The notes beneath the pieces are model-generated. The model made no database searches. It had not been told where the DNA came from and was given only the letters and a program-made list of their open reading frames with translations. Of a stretch of 64,000 nt of DNA, positions 47,381-56,982 are shown one piece after another. Location: the NCBI GenBank assembly GCA_903830725.1, contig CAIKVH010000132.1:1-64000 (forward strand). The letters are read 5' to 3'. Source of the stretch: an uncultured Burkholderiales bacterium (GTDB taxonomy: Bacteria; Pseudomonadota; Gammaproteobacteria; Burkholderiales; Burkholderiaceae_C). The number at the start of each line of letters is the position of its first letter. Positions within the stretch are counted from its first letter, which is position 1. A program made the position numbers and the translations under genes.

Positions 47381-48559
47381 CTACCTAAGCTTTAAAGTTG
47401 ATAAGCCCACCAGGCAAAGCAGCATGGTGATAATCCAAAAACGCACAACAACTTGTGTTTCTTTCCAGCCACTCTTCTCAAAATGATGATGTAGTGGAGC
47501 CATTAGAAGTATTCTTTTACCTTGACCAAATTTTTTCTTTGTATATTTGAAATAGCTCACTTGAATCATGACTGACAGTGCCTCAACCACAAAAATACCA
47601 CCCATGATTGAGAGCACAATTTCTTGTCGAACAATAACTGCAATCGTGCCTAGAGCACCTCCAAGCGCAAGTGCCCCAACATCGCCCATAAACACCTGCG
47701 CTGGGTAGGTGTTAAACCAAAGAAATGCCAAACCCGCTCCGGCCATCGCTGCGCAAAATATCATCAACTCACCCGATCCTGGGATATGCGGTAGCAATAA
47801 ATATTTTGAATAAATTGAACTTCCCGTAACGTATGCAAAGACCCCTAATGCAGATCCCACCATCACCACAGTCATGATGGCTAAACCGTCTAGTCCATCT
47901 GTTAAATTGACCGCATTGCTTGAACCCACAATTACCAAATAGGTCAGAATTACAAAGCCCAAGACTCCTAAGGGATAGCTCACCTCTTTAAAGAACGGAA
48001 GTAACAATCCGGCTTTGGGCGGTAAGCTCACATCAAATCCGGATTGAACCCAAGTCACAAAAAGCTCAAACACTCTATAGTTCGAATTCTCAGATATGCT
48101 AAACACCAAATAGACAGCTGCGAGCAGTCCAATCAAAGATTGCCAGAAATATTTTTCTCTAGATCGCATTCCTTCAGGGTTCTTATCTACGACTTTGCGC
48201 CAATCATCAACCCATCCAATGACCCCAAATCCAAGCGTAACAATTAATACAATCCAGATAAAACGATTGGTCAAATCAGCCCAAAGCATGGTTGACATGA
48301 ATATGGCGAGCAAAATGAGTACGCCGCCCATGGTCGGCGTGCCTTGCTTACTCATGTGAGCCTGGATACCGTACTCCCGAATCGGTTGCCCAATTTTTAA
48401 TTCAGCTAAACGTCTTATAACGTAAGGGCCTGCAATAAGACCTATCAATAAAGCTGTTAGCGCTCCCATCACAGCTCTGAAGGTAATGTATTGAAAGACT
48501 CTAAAGAATCCAAAATCAGGTGATAAAGTTTGTAACCAATTTGCAAGATTTAGCAGCAT
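47381..48559 (-). CDS. mraY: Phospho-MurNAc-pentapeptide translocase MraY
   Basis: 392 residues with about ten membrane helices. It transfers phospho-MurNAc-pentapeptide to undecaprenyl phosphate, making lipid I. Seen: [30 protein letters not shown] (DD motif), [44 protein letters not shown] and [24 protein letters not shown]. Its start overlaps the murF end by ten bases. Confidence 0.98.
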   Translation of the reverse strand: MLLNLANWLQTLSPDFGFFRVFQYITFRAVMGALTALLIGLIAGPYVIRRLAELKIGQPIREYGIQAHMSKQGTPTMGGVLILLAIFMSTMLWADLTNRFIWIVLIVTLGFGVIGWVDDWRKVVDKNPEGMRSREKYFWQSLIGLLAAVYLVFSISENSNYRVFELFVTWVQSGFDVSLPPKAGLLLPFFKEVSYPLGVLGFVILTYLVIVGSSNAVNLTDGLDGLAIMTVVMVGSALGVFAYVTGSSIYSKYLLLPHIPGSGELMIFCAAMAGAGLAFLWFNTYPAQVFMGDVGALALGGALGTIAVIVRQEIVLSIMGGIFVVEALSVMIQVSYFKYTKKKFGQGKRILLMAPLHHHFEKSGWKETQVVVRFWIITMLLCLVGLSTLKLR

Positions 48560-50133
48560 GTGCTCTCCTTGTTTTGAGCAGATTGCTGTACTTGTTTGTT
48601 CTCAATTTGTATTTCCTGAAAAGACTCCAGTGCCTGCACACTTCGCTCCATTTTCATGAACCTTGAACCCTTCACTAAAACACTCTTGAAGTGTGACGGT
48701 ACTTTTGATAATCCGTTTATTAATGTATCCATATCTGAATAATGGATACCCGTTTCATGAACGCTTTGGGGACTCTTTTTGTTAAATGCTTGAACCGTAT
48801 GCAGGGTTAAATCCCCCAAACCGAAAACTGAGTTAATCCCTTTGCTTGCGGCGTATTCACCCACCTCTTGATGGTACTCAGGACCATCCTCGCCCACTTC
48901 CCCCATATCGCCCAAGATCAATAATCTAGGAGCAATCATTTGGGAGAGTACGTTTATAGCTGCAATGACTGAGTCTGGATTGGCGTTATAAGTGTCATCT
49001 ATTACATCCAAGGTGACCGTGTTCGTTGGACTCTGAACATTAGAACCATTTACCGGCCCTTTCACATTAAGTTTAAGTAAACGCGAGCGCCCCTTTACAG
49101 CTCTAAACTGTGATAACCCTTTACTTATTTCAGATAACGGGACTTTAAGTGCTACGCAACATGTAATTGCAGCTAGTGCATTTTTAACGTTATGTTCTCC
49201 AGCAATTTGCAACTTAGCCTCTAAGATACCGGCAGGCGTATTTACCGTCAGAGCCCACTCACCATTTACAAAAGCACTCTTGATCAGTTGAATATTTGCT
49301 TTTTGCCCATGCAGTCCTAAAGAGGCGTTTGAATCTAAAGAATTCAATGCATCGCTAAATGTTAAATACGGTTTACTACCGCACATTTTTACCCACAAAT
49401 TTGTAAATTCATCGTCTGCGGGGAATACTGCTATGCCTGAATTGTTTAAAGCATTTATGACTTGTCCATTCTCAATAGCCACTGCCTCAACCGTATTCAT
49501 AAACTCTTGATGCTCTCGTTGAGCATTGTTAACAAGACAAACGTTGGGTTGAGCTATGCCTGCGAGATACTCAATCTCACCTGGATGGTTCATTCCTAAT
49601 TCAACTACTGCGCAGAGGTGGTTTTCTCTGAGTCTAAGAAGAGTTTGAGGTAGGCCTATATCGTTATTTAAATTGCCCTCAGTTGCTAGCGAATCATCCC
49701 CGGCATAAGCTCTCAAAATACTTGCAATCATCTGAGTTACTGTGGTCTTACCATTGCTACCGGTTACAGCAATTAAGGGGATGGGGTTCTTTGCCCTCCA
49801 TGCTTTTGCAAGCTCTCCCAAGGCCTCTTTTGTGTCCTCTACCAATACTGCGTTCATTCCAAGTTGCTCAACTGTCGTTTTCGAACTCTTTTGAACTACT
49901 GCAGAAATATTTGGGATTTTTGCAATATCAGCCAAAAATTCATGTGCATCGAATCGCTCGCCTTTCAACGCCAGAAAAATATCTCCACTCTCGATTTTTC
50001 TCGAATCCATTTGCAAACGATTGATCCGCACGCCTGCATTACCAATTAATTCTGAGCTATCAAGCATTTTTCCAATATCTAAAAGCGTAATATCCATCGA
50101 CTCGTGAGCGTGAACTTTTGATTGGGTATTCAT
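48550..50133 (-). CDS. murF: UDP-MurNAc-tripeptide--D-Ala-D-Ala ligase MurF
   Basis: 527 residues from ATG 50133, sharing a base with the murE stop (TGATG); a TTG at 50136 is the alternative. It adds D-Ala-D-Ala, giving the pentapeptide precursor. Seen: [102 protein letters not shown]. Slightly longer than usual: a 12-residue N-terminal lead and a ~30-residue Gln/Glu-rich tail ending in CC, the last bases of which overlap mraY. Confidence 0.96.
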   Translation of the reverse strand: MNTQSKVHAHESMDITLLDIGKMLDSSELIGNAGVRINRLQMDSRKIESGDIFLALKGERFDAHEFLADIAKIPNISAVVQKSSKTTVEQLGMNAVLVEDTKEALGELAKAWRAKNPIPLIAVTGSNGKTTVTQMIASILRAYAGDDSLATEGNLNNDIGLPQTLLRLRENHLCAVVELGMNHPGEIEYLAGIAQPNVCLVNNAQREHQEFMNTVEAVAIENGQVINALNNSGIAVFPADDEFTNLWVKMCGSKPYLTFSDALNSLDSNASLGLHGQKANIQLIKSAFVNGEWALTVNTPAGILEAKLQIAGEHNVKNALAAITCCVALKVPLSEISKGLSQFRAVKGRSRLLKLNVKGPVNGSNVQSPTNTVTLDVIDDTYNANPDSVIAAINVLSQMIAPRLLILGDMGEVGEDGPEYHQEVGEYAASKGINSVFGLGDLTLHTVQAFNKKSPQSVHETGIHYSDMDTLINGLSKVPSHFKSVLVKGSRFMKMERSVQALESFQEIQIENKQVQQSAQNKESTCC

Positions 50134-51704
50134 CAAGCACGCCCCCTTGAAGTAGAGGCAAGGGCGAGCACCTTTTCGGCTTCTTCAGCATCTGAAAAAG
50201 CAGTTTTATTACCGTTTATTTCTTGGTAATTTTCATGCCCCTTTCCTGCCAATAAAACAATATCCCCTGCTCTCGCCTGCAGTATTATTTGCTTAATTGC
50301 TAAAGCTCTGTCTAACTCAGTTACCACTTTTGATTGATCAAATCCAGCAATCCCCTCTAGCATCTCTTTCATAATGCTTTGGGGATTCTCAGTACGCGGG
50401 TTATCTGCTGTAAATACGACTTTGTCTGAATGTTTATAAGCAACTTGCGCCATTTCAGGGCGCTTTCCCGCGTCTCTGTCCCCTCCACACCCAATCAAAC
50501 AATGAAGTTCACCGCCACGTTGAGTGAGCGGTTTAAGACTCATGAGTGCCTTCTCTAACGCATCTGGTGTATGCGCATAATCCACAATTACTACTGGCTT
50601 TGTTGATTCGCTCTCGCTGATGCGTTGCATTCGACCCACTACTGGGGGCAGTCCCTCGCACGCTCTTACTGCGGACTCAAAATCAAATCCAAGTTGAGTC
50701 AGCGTTGCAATCACACAAAGGAGGTTGGAAACGTTATAGCGTCCAACAAGTTGAGTATCAACTAGTGCTGTCTGATTAATTCCTGATTCGCTATTAAAAG
50801 TTACCCTAAACCCAAGTCCACCTTTGGTATTTGGATAAATTATTTCAGAAGCGTTCAACTCACCGAGACCACATTCACTGACTTGAATAATTTTTAATTT
50901 CGCTTCATTCTTCGCCTTTAATCGACGACTTAACTCTTCTCCCCTTGGATCGTCAACATTGATGATGGCACAAACTAGACCGGGCATTTCAAAAAGTGCA
51001 GACTTAGCACTCCAATAGTCGTCCATGCTTTTGTGATAATCCAAGTGATCACGACTAAGATTCGTAAATATAGCAGTATTTATCCTGGTGCCACTAAGCC
51101 TACGCTCTGCAATTCCAATTGATGAAGCTTCTATTGCGCAGTATTCAATACCATGGTCTTTAAATCGTTTCAAACTTCTTTGAAGCGTCAAAGGATCGGG
51201 CGTTGTTAATCCATTAACTTCGATATCTTTAAAAGATACGTTTACTTTATTTTCCTCCGTAGATACAGTTACCTCACCAACCCCTAGCGTGCCAATCACT
51301 CCGCACCGATTATCTAACTTTGACAGAGCAGCACTTAACCACCAAGCAATTGATGTTTTACCGTTGGTGCCCGTTACTGCTAAAACTTTTACTGTTGTAC
51401 TGGGATGCTCGTAATACGCATCTGCTATATAACCACAAGCAGTTTTTAAGCCACTGTAGCTTGCAACTTTGTGTTCATTCCAGTTTTCATTGAAATCTTC
51501 TATTCCTTCTTGTTCTACCAAGCAAGCTGCAGCCCCTTGCTCAATGGCGCTCTTTACATATGCTCTTGCGTCGCTGGCATAACCGGGCCAAGCTACAAAA
51601 GCGTCACCCGGCTTTGCACGACGACTGTCAACTGTTAACTCGCCACTGCTTTTACTGTGTAGCCACTGAGCGGCCTGTGTGTAGTTGTTTAGATTTTGGA
51701 TCAC
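50133..51704 (-). CDS. murE: UDP-MurNAc-L-Ala-D-Glu--2,6-diaminopimelate ligase MurE
   Basis: 523 residues, starting at GTG 51704, which overlaps the ftsI stop (GTGA). Seen: VDSRRAKPGDAFVAWPG, AVTGTNGKTSIAWWLSAAL, GLTTPDPLTLQ, TNLSRDHLDYHKSMDDYWSAK, VDYAHTPDALEKAL, CGGDRDAGKRPEM and the TADNPRTENP motif, whose DNPR marks meso-diaminopimelate specificity. This agrees with dapF at 61198-62118 supplying meso-DAP. Confidence 0.97.
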   Translation of the reverse strand: MIQNLNNYTQAAQWLHSKSSGELTVDSRRAKPGDAFVAWPGYASDARAYVKSAIEQGAAACLVEQEGIEDFNENWNEHKVASYSGLKTACGYIADAYYEHPSTTVKVLAVTGTNGKTSIAWWLSAALSKLDNRCGVIGTLGVGEVTVSTEENKVNVSFKDIEVNGLTTPDPLTLQRSLKRFKDHGIEYCAIEASSIGIAERRLSGTRINTAIFTNLSRDHLDYHKSMDDYWSAKSALFEMPGLVCAIINVDDPRGEELSRRLKAKNEAKLKIIQVSECGLGELNASEIIYPNTKGGLGFRVTFNSESGINQTALVDTQLVGRYNVSNLLCVIATLTQLGFDFESAVRACEGLPPVVGRMQRISESESTKPVVIVDYAHTPDALEKALMSLKPLTQRGGELHCLIGCGGDRDAGKRPEMAQVAYKHSDKVVFTADNPRTENPQSIMKEMLEGIAGFDQSKVVTELDRALAIKQIILQARAGDIVLLAGKGHENYQEINGNKTAFSDAEEAEKVLALASTSRGRA

Positions 51705-53434
51705 AGTGAATCCTTTTCCGCACTAAACACCTGGGGTTTTACGGCCATGTCGGGCTGGACGCCCAGCAATCGAAGCGTCTGCGCAACGGTTTGACTAAAT
51801 ACAGGAGCGGCGTTGTCGCCGCCGAAGTACACACCGTCCGAGGGCTCATCAATCATGACAGCAACAATGATGCGTGGTTGTTCTATAGGAGCTAGCCCTA
51901 CAAAAAAACCTCTGTATTTATTACTCGAATAACCCTTACCCTCTTGTTTGTGTGCCGTACCTGTTTTCCCACCCACAGAGTAGCCCATCGTTTGAGCCAA
52001 GGGTGCAGTTCCTCCTGGCCCTGTCACCATATGCAACATATTTCTTAATTCGGATGCATTGGCCGCACTCAATACTTTTGCGCCAATTGGTTTTTCCGTT
52101 CGCTTAACCAAGCTCATCGGTATGACTTCACCATCATTAGCAAATAGCGTATAGGCCTGTGCGAGTTGAAATAAGCTTGTAGATAACCCGTATCCATAAC
52201 TCATAGTTGCCTGCTCAATGGGCTTCCAAGTTTTATACGCCCGCAGTCTCCCGGAGACGACCGCTGGAAACGGTACCTGCGGTTTTTGTCCGAATCCGAC
52301 CTGTGTGTAAATCTCCCACATATCTTTGGGTTGCATTTGCATGGCAATCTTTACAGCGCCTATATTGCTAGATTTTTGTATCACCTCCCGCACACTGAGG
52401 GTACCGTGTGGGTGTGAGTCAGAAATCACTACGCCGGACATACTAAGATGTCCATTACCTGTTTGAATTAAACTTTCTGGCTTCACCACCCCTCTCTCTA
52501 ATGCAAGTCCAACCACAAATGGCTTCATTGTGGATCCAGGCTCGAAGGTATCTGTAAGCGCCCTATTTCTGAGTTGCTCCCCACTCAATTTATCCCTCTT
52601 TTCTGGAGAGAAACTGGGGTAGTTGGCGAGGGCCAAAACCTCACCGTTTTGTACATCTAAAACAACTATGCTTCCTGCCTGCGCTTTATGCTTGGTGACA
52701 GCATCTTTTAATTTTTCATAAGCAAAGAACTGAACCTTTGAATCAATACTTAATTGAAGATCCTTTCCGTCCAAGGGCGGCACCATCTCTCCGATATCTT
52801 CCACAACTTGTCCGAGACGGTTCTTAATGACTCTTCTAGTTCCGGGTCGTCCCCCAAGTTGTGGGTTATAGGCGTACTCCATTCCCTCTTGACCAATATT
52901 TTCAAAGTTTGTAAATCCTACGATGTGAGCGGCAGCCTCACCCTCAGGGTAGACACGCTTGTACTCCATCCGAGAGAAAACACCTTTGATTTTTAAATTA
53001 TTTATTTGCTCTGCAACAGGCTCATCAACTTGTCTTTTAAGCCATACAAAATTTTTATCCTCATCCTCTAGTTTCTTGTCCAACTCTGTGGGAGTGATTC
53101 CCAACAGATTAGCCAATTCCTTAAGTCTTGTAGGATCACGATCAATATTTTCTGGACTAGCCCAAATGCTAGGTACCGGAATGCTGGAGGCGAGTATCAA
53201 ACCGTTTCTATCAATGATCTTCCCGCGACTGGCTGGAAGATCCAGAGTTCTCACAAACCTCACGACACCTTGGTGTTTAAAAAATGAGTTGTCCAACACC
53301 TGAACGAAAGCAGCACGCACCACCAGGCCCAAAAAGCCGAGAGCAATTACGGCTACAATGAACTGGCTTCGCCAAATTGGCGTTTTACTAGCCAGTAATG
53401 GGCTTGATGTGTATTTAACGCTACGTCCGATCAC
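51701..53434 (-). CDS. ftsI: Division-specific transpeptidase FtsI (PBP3)
   Basis: 577 residues. One N-terminal membrane helix, a pedestal (dimer) domain, then the transpeptidase domain with all three motifs: TFEPGSTMKPFVVG (SxxK, catalytic Ser), QKSSNIGAVKIAM (SxN) and GGKTGTAHKQEGKGYS (KTG). It cross-links septal peptidoglycan with FtsW. GTG start at 53434 overlaps the ftsL stop (GTGA). Confidence 0.97.
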   Translation of the reverse strand: MIGRSVKYTSSPLLASKTPIWRSQFIVAVIALGFLGLVVRAAFVQVLDNSFFKHQGVVRFVRTLDLPASRGKIIDRNGLILASSIPVPSIWASPENIDRDPTRLKELANLLGITPTELDKKLEDEDKNFVWLKRQVDEPVAEQINNLKIKGVFSRMEYKRVYPEGEAAAHIVGFTNFENIGQEGMEYAYNPQLGGRPGTRRVIKNRLGQVVEDIGEMVPPLDGKDLQLSIDSKVQFFAYEKLKDAVTKHKAQAGSIVVLDVQNGEVLALANYPSFSPEKRDKLSGEQLRNRALTDTFEPGSTMKPFVVGLALERGVVKPESLIQTGNGHLSMSGVVISDSHPHGTLSVREVIQKSSNIGAVKIAMQMQPKDMWEIYTQVGFGQKPQVPFPAVVSGRLRAYKTWKPIEQATMSYGYGLSTSLFQLAQAYTLFANDGEVIPMSLVKRTEKPIGAKVLSAANASELRNMLHMVTGPGGTAPLAQTMGYSVGGKTGTAHKQEGKGYSSNKYRGFFVGLAPIEQPRIIVAVMIDEPSDGVYFGGDNAAPVFSQTVAQTLRLLGVQPDMAVKPQVFSAEKDSL

Positions 53435-53745
53435 TGCGTCCCCTCTGCAGAATTAACTGCACCACCGAGTCTGGATACATCGCCGCTGGGCGTAGCGTAC
53501 AAAGTAATGGCCGGCGTTATGGAGTGCATCTTGATTTGTTCACGGGCCAATTTCTCCACTCTTACAGGTGTCGCCTCAGCGCCTCGCTGAACGTCTAAAC
53601 GGTTGTACTCAACCTCAAGCTTGTGTGCCTCAGCGGTAGCTCGGTCCAACTCCGTAACCAGCTTGCGTGACTCATACTGGGTTCTAACCAAATAAAGCGC
53701 ACTAGCAATTACTGCGAGCATAAGGATGATATTGATTCGAGTCAC
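53431..53745 (-). CDS. ftsL: Cell division protein FtsL
   Basis: 104 residues. A membrane helix (about 3-20, [19 protein letters not shown]) followed by a coiled coil ([45 protein letters not shown]). It forms the FtsQLB complex that activates FtsWI. Identity rests on position and architecture, as FtsL diverges quickly. GTG start overlapping the rsmH stop. Confidence 0.92.
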   Translation of the reverse strand: MTRINIILMLAVIASALYLVRTQYESRKLVTELDRATAEAHKLEVEYNRLDVQRGAEATPVRVEKLAREQIKMHSITPAITLYATPSGDVSRLGGAVNSAEGTQ

Positions 53746-54659
53746 GCAGGCTGCCCCAGTCTTTCTGCAATTCGTAAAATGGCACTTCTGCTACGGGGAT
53801 TTAGTTTCACTTCCTGCGGGCTCGCGCGAACACGCCCTAATGCTTTGAACTCCATGATTTTAGGAGTTGCAAAAGGTGTACGACGATCGTATTCATCCTT
53901 AGAATGCCGAGCTATGAATTGCTTCACGATACGGTCCTCTAACGAGTGAAAACTAATGACCGCCAAACGTCCTCCTGGTTTTAATACATTTAAAACAGCG
54001 TTCAACGCTTGCTTTAATTCATCTAGCTCTGCATTTATATGGATACGAAAAGCTTGAAATGTTCTTGTCGCAGGATCTTGTCCGTACTCTCTGCTCTTTA
54101 CTTGTTCGCCAACGAGCTTTGCCAATTCAGCAGTTCCGCTGGGCAGTCCTTTCTCCTCTCGCCTTGCAACAATTGCTTTCGCAATAGCGTTCGCAAACCG
54201 CTCTTCACCATATTCACGAATCACTTGCGCAATCTCCTCTACCGAAGCTTTGCTTAACCAATCTGCAAGGCTCTCGCCTCGGGTCGAGTCCATTCGCATA
54301 TCCAAAGGCCCATCGAACCGAAAGGAAAAACCCCTGGCAGGATTGTCGATTTGTGGTGAGCTGATTCCCAAGTCCAAAAGCACTCCAGCCACACACTTTT
54401 GTGGCAAGTCGCAAATGGCGCTGAAAGCGCTGTGATGGATCTTTAGCCGATCGTCGTTGATCTCCTGCGCCACCTTCACGGCGTCCGGATCCTTGTCGAA
54501 GGCTATCAGTCTCCCCTGACTTGAGAGTCTTTTTAAAATCTCCCGAGCGTGCCCGCCTCGCCCAAACGTGGCATCGATGTATGTATCGTCCTTGTGGATC
54601 GCTAGCGCCTCTAGGGCCTCGGATAGCATCACAGGCGTGTGTGTCCATGGGGAAGTCAC
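53742..54659 (-). CDS. rsmH: 16S rRNA (cytosine1402-N4)-methyltransferase RsmH
   Basis: 305 residues, GTG start at 54659. It N4-methylates C1402 of 16S rRNA in the P site. Seen: [36 protein letters not shown] (SAM motif), [61 protein letters not shown] and [20 protein letters not shown]. Nine bases separate it from mraZ. Confidence 0.97.
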   Translation of the reverse strand: MTSPWTHTPVMLSEALEALAIHKDDTYIDATFGRGGHAREILKRLSSQGRLIAFDKDPDAVKVAQEINDDRLKIHHSAFSAICDLPQKCVAGVLLDLGISSPQIDNPARGFSFRFDGPLDMRMDSTRGESLADWLSKASVEEIAQVIREYGEERFANAIAKAIVARREEKGLPSGTAELAKLVGEQVKSREYGQDPATRTFQAFRIHINAELDELKQALNAVLNVLKPGGRLAVISFHSLEDRIVKQFIARHSKDEYDRRTPFATPKIMEFKALGRVRASPQEVKLNPRSRSAILRIAERLGQPA

Positions 54660-54668
54660 GAGGTTCCT

Positions 54669-55097
54669 TCAAAAAGAAAATTCCTTAAAAACATCTGGCA
54701 TTTCGCCCTGCAAAGCTTTGGCTTCTTGCTCTTCGTAAGTTGCACGGTCCCACAACTCACAATGATTTCCCATTCCTAACAAAACAATTTCTTTGCTAAG
54801 TCCAGCCGCCGCTCTTAACTCTGGCGAAATCAAAACTCGCCCAGTTGAATCCATCTCAACATCCATAGCATTGCCAAGGAAAATTCTTTTCCACCACTGC
54901 GCAGACATTGGCAGACTTGCAATTCGCTCGCGAAACCGCTCCCACTCCGGACGGGCGAACATCATCAAGCATCCATGAGGATGCTTAGTTAAGGTCAACT
55001 GACCGGATGCAGTTGCACTCAGCAATTCCCTGTAACGAGTAGGAATCGATAAACGTCCCTTCCCGTCCAAGCTGAGTGATGAAGCGCCTTGAAACAC
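54669..55097 (-). CDS. mraZ: Transcriptional regulator MraZ
   Basis: 142 residues, starting at GTG 55097 ([15 protein letters not shown]). Two SpoVT/AbrB-like swapped-hairpin repeats, each with a DxxGR motif: [19 protein letters not shown] and [20 protein letters not shown]. It represses the dcw operon in E. coli by binding short direct repeats ahead of its own gene. Such repeats are present here at 55144-55180. Confidence 0.96.
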   Translation of the reverse strand: MFQGASSLSLDGKGRLSIPTRYRELLSATASGQLTLTKHPHGCLMMFARPEWERFRERIASLPMSAQWWKRIFLGNAMDVEMDSTGRVLISPELRAAAGLSKEIVLLGMGNHCELWDRATYEEQEAKALQGEMPDVFKEFSF

Positions 55098-55143
55098 GAT
55101 ATGTAAAACCTTTTTGATGCAAACAGTCCGCAGGAATATTGCT

Positions 55144-55180
55144 CAACACAATTTCCCACAAAATACCACTTATTTGCACT
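55144..55180 (-). promoter_or_regulatory. Candidate MraZ operator: four GTG repeats at 10-bp spacing
   Basis: On the minus strand the sequence upstream of mraZ has GTGCA, GTGGT, GTGGG and GTGTT, with the GTG cores at plus-strand 55077+100, 55167, 55157 and 55147 exactly 10 bp apart (CAC at 55177-55179, 55167-55169, 55157-55159, 55147-55149). E. coli MraZ binds TGGGN repeats with 5-base spacers, which is the same period. The outermost copy touches the candidate -10 element. Confidence 0.6.
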
Positions 55181-55205
55181 TTACCAGGTTTTCAGCTTCT
55201 TTCAA
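55178..55205 (-). promoter_or_regulatory. Candidate promoter of the dcw operon
   Basis: On the minus strand TTGAAA (55205-55200), a 16-base spacer and TAAAGT (55183-55178). It would start transcription near 55171, about 75 bases before mraZ, inside the GTG repeat array. Confidence 0.5.
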
Positions 55206-55419
55206 GGCTTTTTTGTAAATATTTCAATGAAATCAATAACTTAGGATTGTTTTCATTAATTTTATTCACTAGAAATTTTATTTAAAATTAAGCACTTACC
55301 GTATTTACTGAATGTATATTATGAATTTTTTCAATGTATTAAAAAAACCGCATTTTAAAATCAACTGTAATTATTTTGAGTGCAATTTTAAGCACATTTA
55401 GAGTCCGGTACTTGAGATC
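55206..55419. other. Very A/T-rich region upstream of the dcw promoter
   Basis: About 210 bases rich in A/T runs with no open frame that has a ribosome binding site. It may act as an upstream promoter (UP) element or hold other dcw promoters; no specific site is certain. Confidence 0.4.
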
Positions 55420-55503
55420 ATGGCTACGGCCAAACAAAAGGCTCAAGTTGCCCGCCCCGCTAATTCAACCGCCGCACCAGAGGGATGTAAGCCCCATTTC
55501 TAG
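55420..55503 (+). CDS. Candidate 27-residue ORF or gene remnant
   Basis: ATG 55420 to TAG 55501-55503, product starting MATAKQKAQVARPANSTAAP and ending EGCKPHF. It is more G+C-rich than the DNA around it and has protein-like composition, but no clear ribosome binding site. It could be a small protein or the truncated start of a lost gene; no family is recognised. Confidence 0.2.
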   Translation: MATAKQKAQVARPANSTAAPEGCKPHF

Positions 55504-55505
55504 TT

Positions 55506-55543
55506 AAAAGCAGATGGTAAAAGCAGACAGCAAAAGCTGATAG
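55506..55543. repeat. Three degenerate 13-bp tandem repeats
   Basis: AAAAGCAGATGGT, AAAAGCAGACAGC, AAAAGCTGATAG follow each other directly, starting two bases after the small ORF stop. Confidence 0.7.
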
Positions 55544-55662
55544 ATTTTTAGTTGTAGTGCGCTAGCAAGCAGGCACGCAAGAACGCAACCCAAAGTATCT
55601 GCGTGCTCGCAGTGTGTCCAACCCCCTTGGGGTAGGAATATTCAATTTGGTAGATTTAAAAT

Positions 55663-56781
55663 TCAATCACCAAACATTTTTTGTTTGAGTTCCCTGCGCT
55701 GCTGCGCCTCTAATGACAAGGTCGCTGTGGGTCTTGCCAGCAAACGCCCAACACCAATAGGCTCGCCCGTTTCATCACAGTACCCATAGTCACTCGCATC
55801 AATACGTGTTATGGATTGTTCAATCTTTTTGAGCAATTTACGCTCACGGTCTCTAGTACGCAGTTCAAGTGCGTGTTCTTCCTCGATCGTTGCTCGGTCT
55901 GCTGGATCAGGTACCACGACAGTATCTTCTCTTAAATGCTCTGTAGTGCCCTCAGCGTTAGCCAAAATATCAGCCTTAAGCCGTGAAAGCTTCATTCTGA
56001 AAAATGCCAGTTGAGTGTCGTTCATGTACTCAGAGTCGGGCATAGAGAGAACTTCTTCGTCCGTTAAATCTTGAAGAGCCTTGGTTTTCCAATTATTGGC
56101 GAGTTTGGAGTCCTTCTTATGTGCAACAGGCACCAGCGTAGGGAATTGCGGCGTGGACATAGGGGTGTAACTAGCCTTGGCAGTGGTTGAAGCCACCATT
56201 TGTCCAGGCGGAGGGGGCATAAGAGAGATGGCTTTGGCAGCCCGCGGAGATTTCTTTTGAGTTTCATCCATGGCTTTAGAGTTTTCTTTGGCAACGGATT
56301 TAGGTGTCGCTTTGGTGGTGGTTTTTGTAGCTGCTTTCGTATCAACCTTGGAAGGTACTTTTACGGCTTTTTTAACAGCAGGAGATTTAACTTTACTAAC
56401 AACTTTCTTGGCCGGCTTGGCTACGGTCTTTGTTGACTTGGTGGATTTAGCAGAACTTTTAGTTGCACTTTTTGATACCGTTTTTGGCTTAGCCTTAGCA
56501 ACTACTTTTTTGGGAGCTACTTTTTTGGGAGCTACTTTTTTGGGAGCTGCTTTTTTGGGAGCTGCTTTTTTGGGAGCTGCTTTTTTGGGAGCTGCTTTTT
56601 TTGAAGCAACTTTTTTTGCAACTGGCTTAACAACCTTCTTAGCAGGAGTTTTTTTGGCAACTGCTTTTTTGGCAATCGTTTTGGCTTTGGGCTTGGGCTT
56701 TGGAGCACTCGCTTTTTTAGCGACAACTTTTTTAGGCGCCTTCTTTGAAGCAGTTGCTTTCTTGGCTTTAGATGTAGTCAT
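55663..56781 (-). CDS. dksA: DksA with a long Lys/Ala/Pro-rich N-terminal domain
   Basis: 372 residues from ATG 56781, with GGAGA seven bases upstream; an in-frame TTG at 56784 is rejected. Residues ~1-200 are H1-like KKAAPKK-type repeats. The C-terminal ~150 residues are DksA: a coiled coil (AFFRMKLSRLKADILANAEGT... RDRERKLLKKIEQSITRI) and the globular end DYGYCDETGEPIGVGRLLARPTATLSLEAQ. The four-Cys zinc finger is reduced to one Cys (the others are Thr, Ser and Ala), as I recall for betaproteobacterial DksA. It binds the RNA polymerase secondary channel with ppGpp. E. coli DksA is 151 residues, so the extension more than doubles the protein. Confidence 0.93.
   Translation of the reverse strand: MTTSKAKKATASKKAPKKVVAKKASAPKPKPKAKTIAKKAVAKKTPAKKVVKPVAKKVASKKAAPKKAAPKKAAPKKAAPKKVAPKKVAPKKVVAKAKPKTVSKSATKSSAKSTKSTKTVAKPAKKVVSKVKSPAVKKAVKVPSKVDTKAATKTTTKATPKSVAKENSKAMDETQKKSPRAAKAISLMPPPPGQMVASTTAKASYTPMSTPQFPTLVPVAHKKDSKLANNWKTKALQDLTDEEVLSMPDSEYMNDTQLAFFRMKLSRLKADILANAEGTTEHLREDTVVVPDPADRATIEEEHALELRTRDRERKLLKKIEQSITRIDASDYGYCDETGEPIGVGRLLARPTATLSLEAQQRRELKQKMFGD
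56503..56592 (-). repeat. Six 15-bp tandem repeats in dksA
   Basis: Units TACTTTTTTGGGAGC (three copies, 56503-56547) then TGCTTTTTTGGGAGC (three copies, 56548-56592); a seventh diverged copy follows. Each encodes a five-residue APKKV or APKKA unit. Length changes would keep the frame. Confidence 0.92.
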
Positions 56782-56830
56782 CAACGAGTCTCCTATTTCG
56801 CAGTTGCTAAATTTGATTGTTATGTCTAAA

Positions 56831-56846
56831 TTTATAAATTTATAAA
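56831..56846. promoter_or_regulatory. 16-bp all-A/T palindrome upstream of dksA
   Basis: TTTATAAATTTATAAA is perfectly symmetric and lies about 50 bases before the dksA ATG; it offers TATAAA-like -10 elements on both strands. Confidence 0.35.
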
Positions 56847-56982
56847 AATCACAAAAATACGCTTATTTAAAAGTACACACAAGCCTAATCATCTAATCGA
56901 AGAAGCATTTAGTGCTTTTGAAGTGGTACTCGCCTTAAATCCTATCGATCTGAAATGAATCCAAGGTGCGCGCGGATTGTAC

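Noticed and set aside
54214-54672. 152-codon minus-strand frame overlapping rsmH
   Set aside because: It is in another frame of rsmH, rich in Arg and Gly, while rsmH has all its family motifs.
56270-56845. 191-codon plus-strand frame opposite dksA
   Set aside because: Antisense shadow of the Lys/Ala repeats; the product is a repeated FLGA-type string with no family features.
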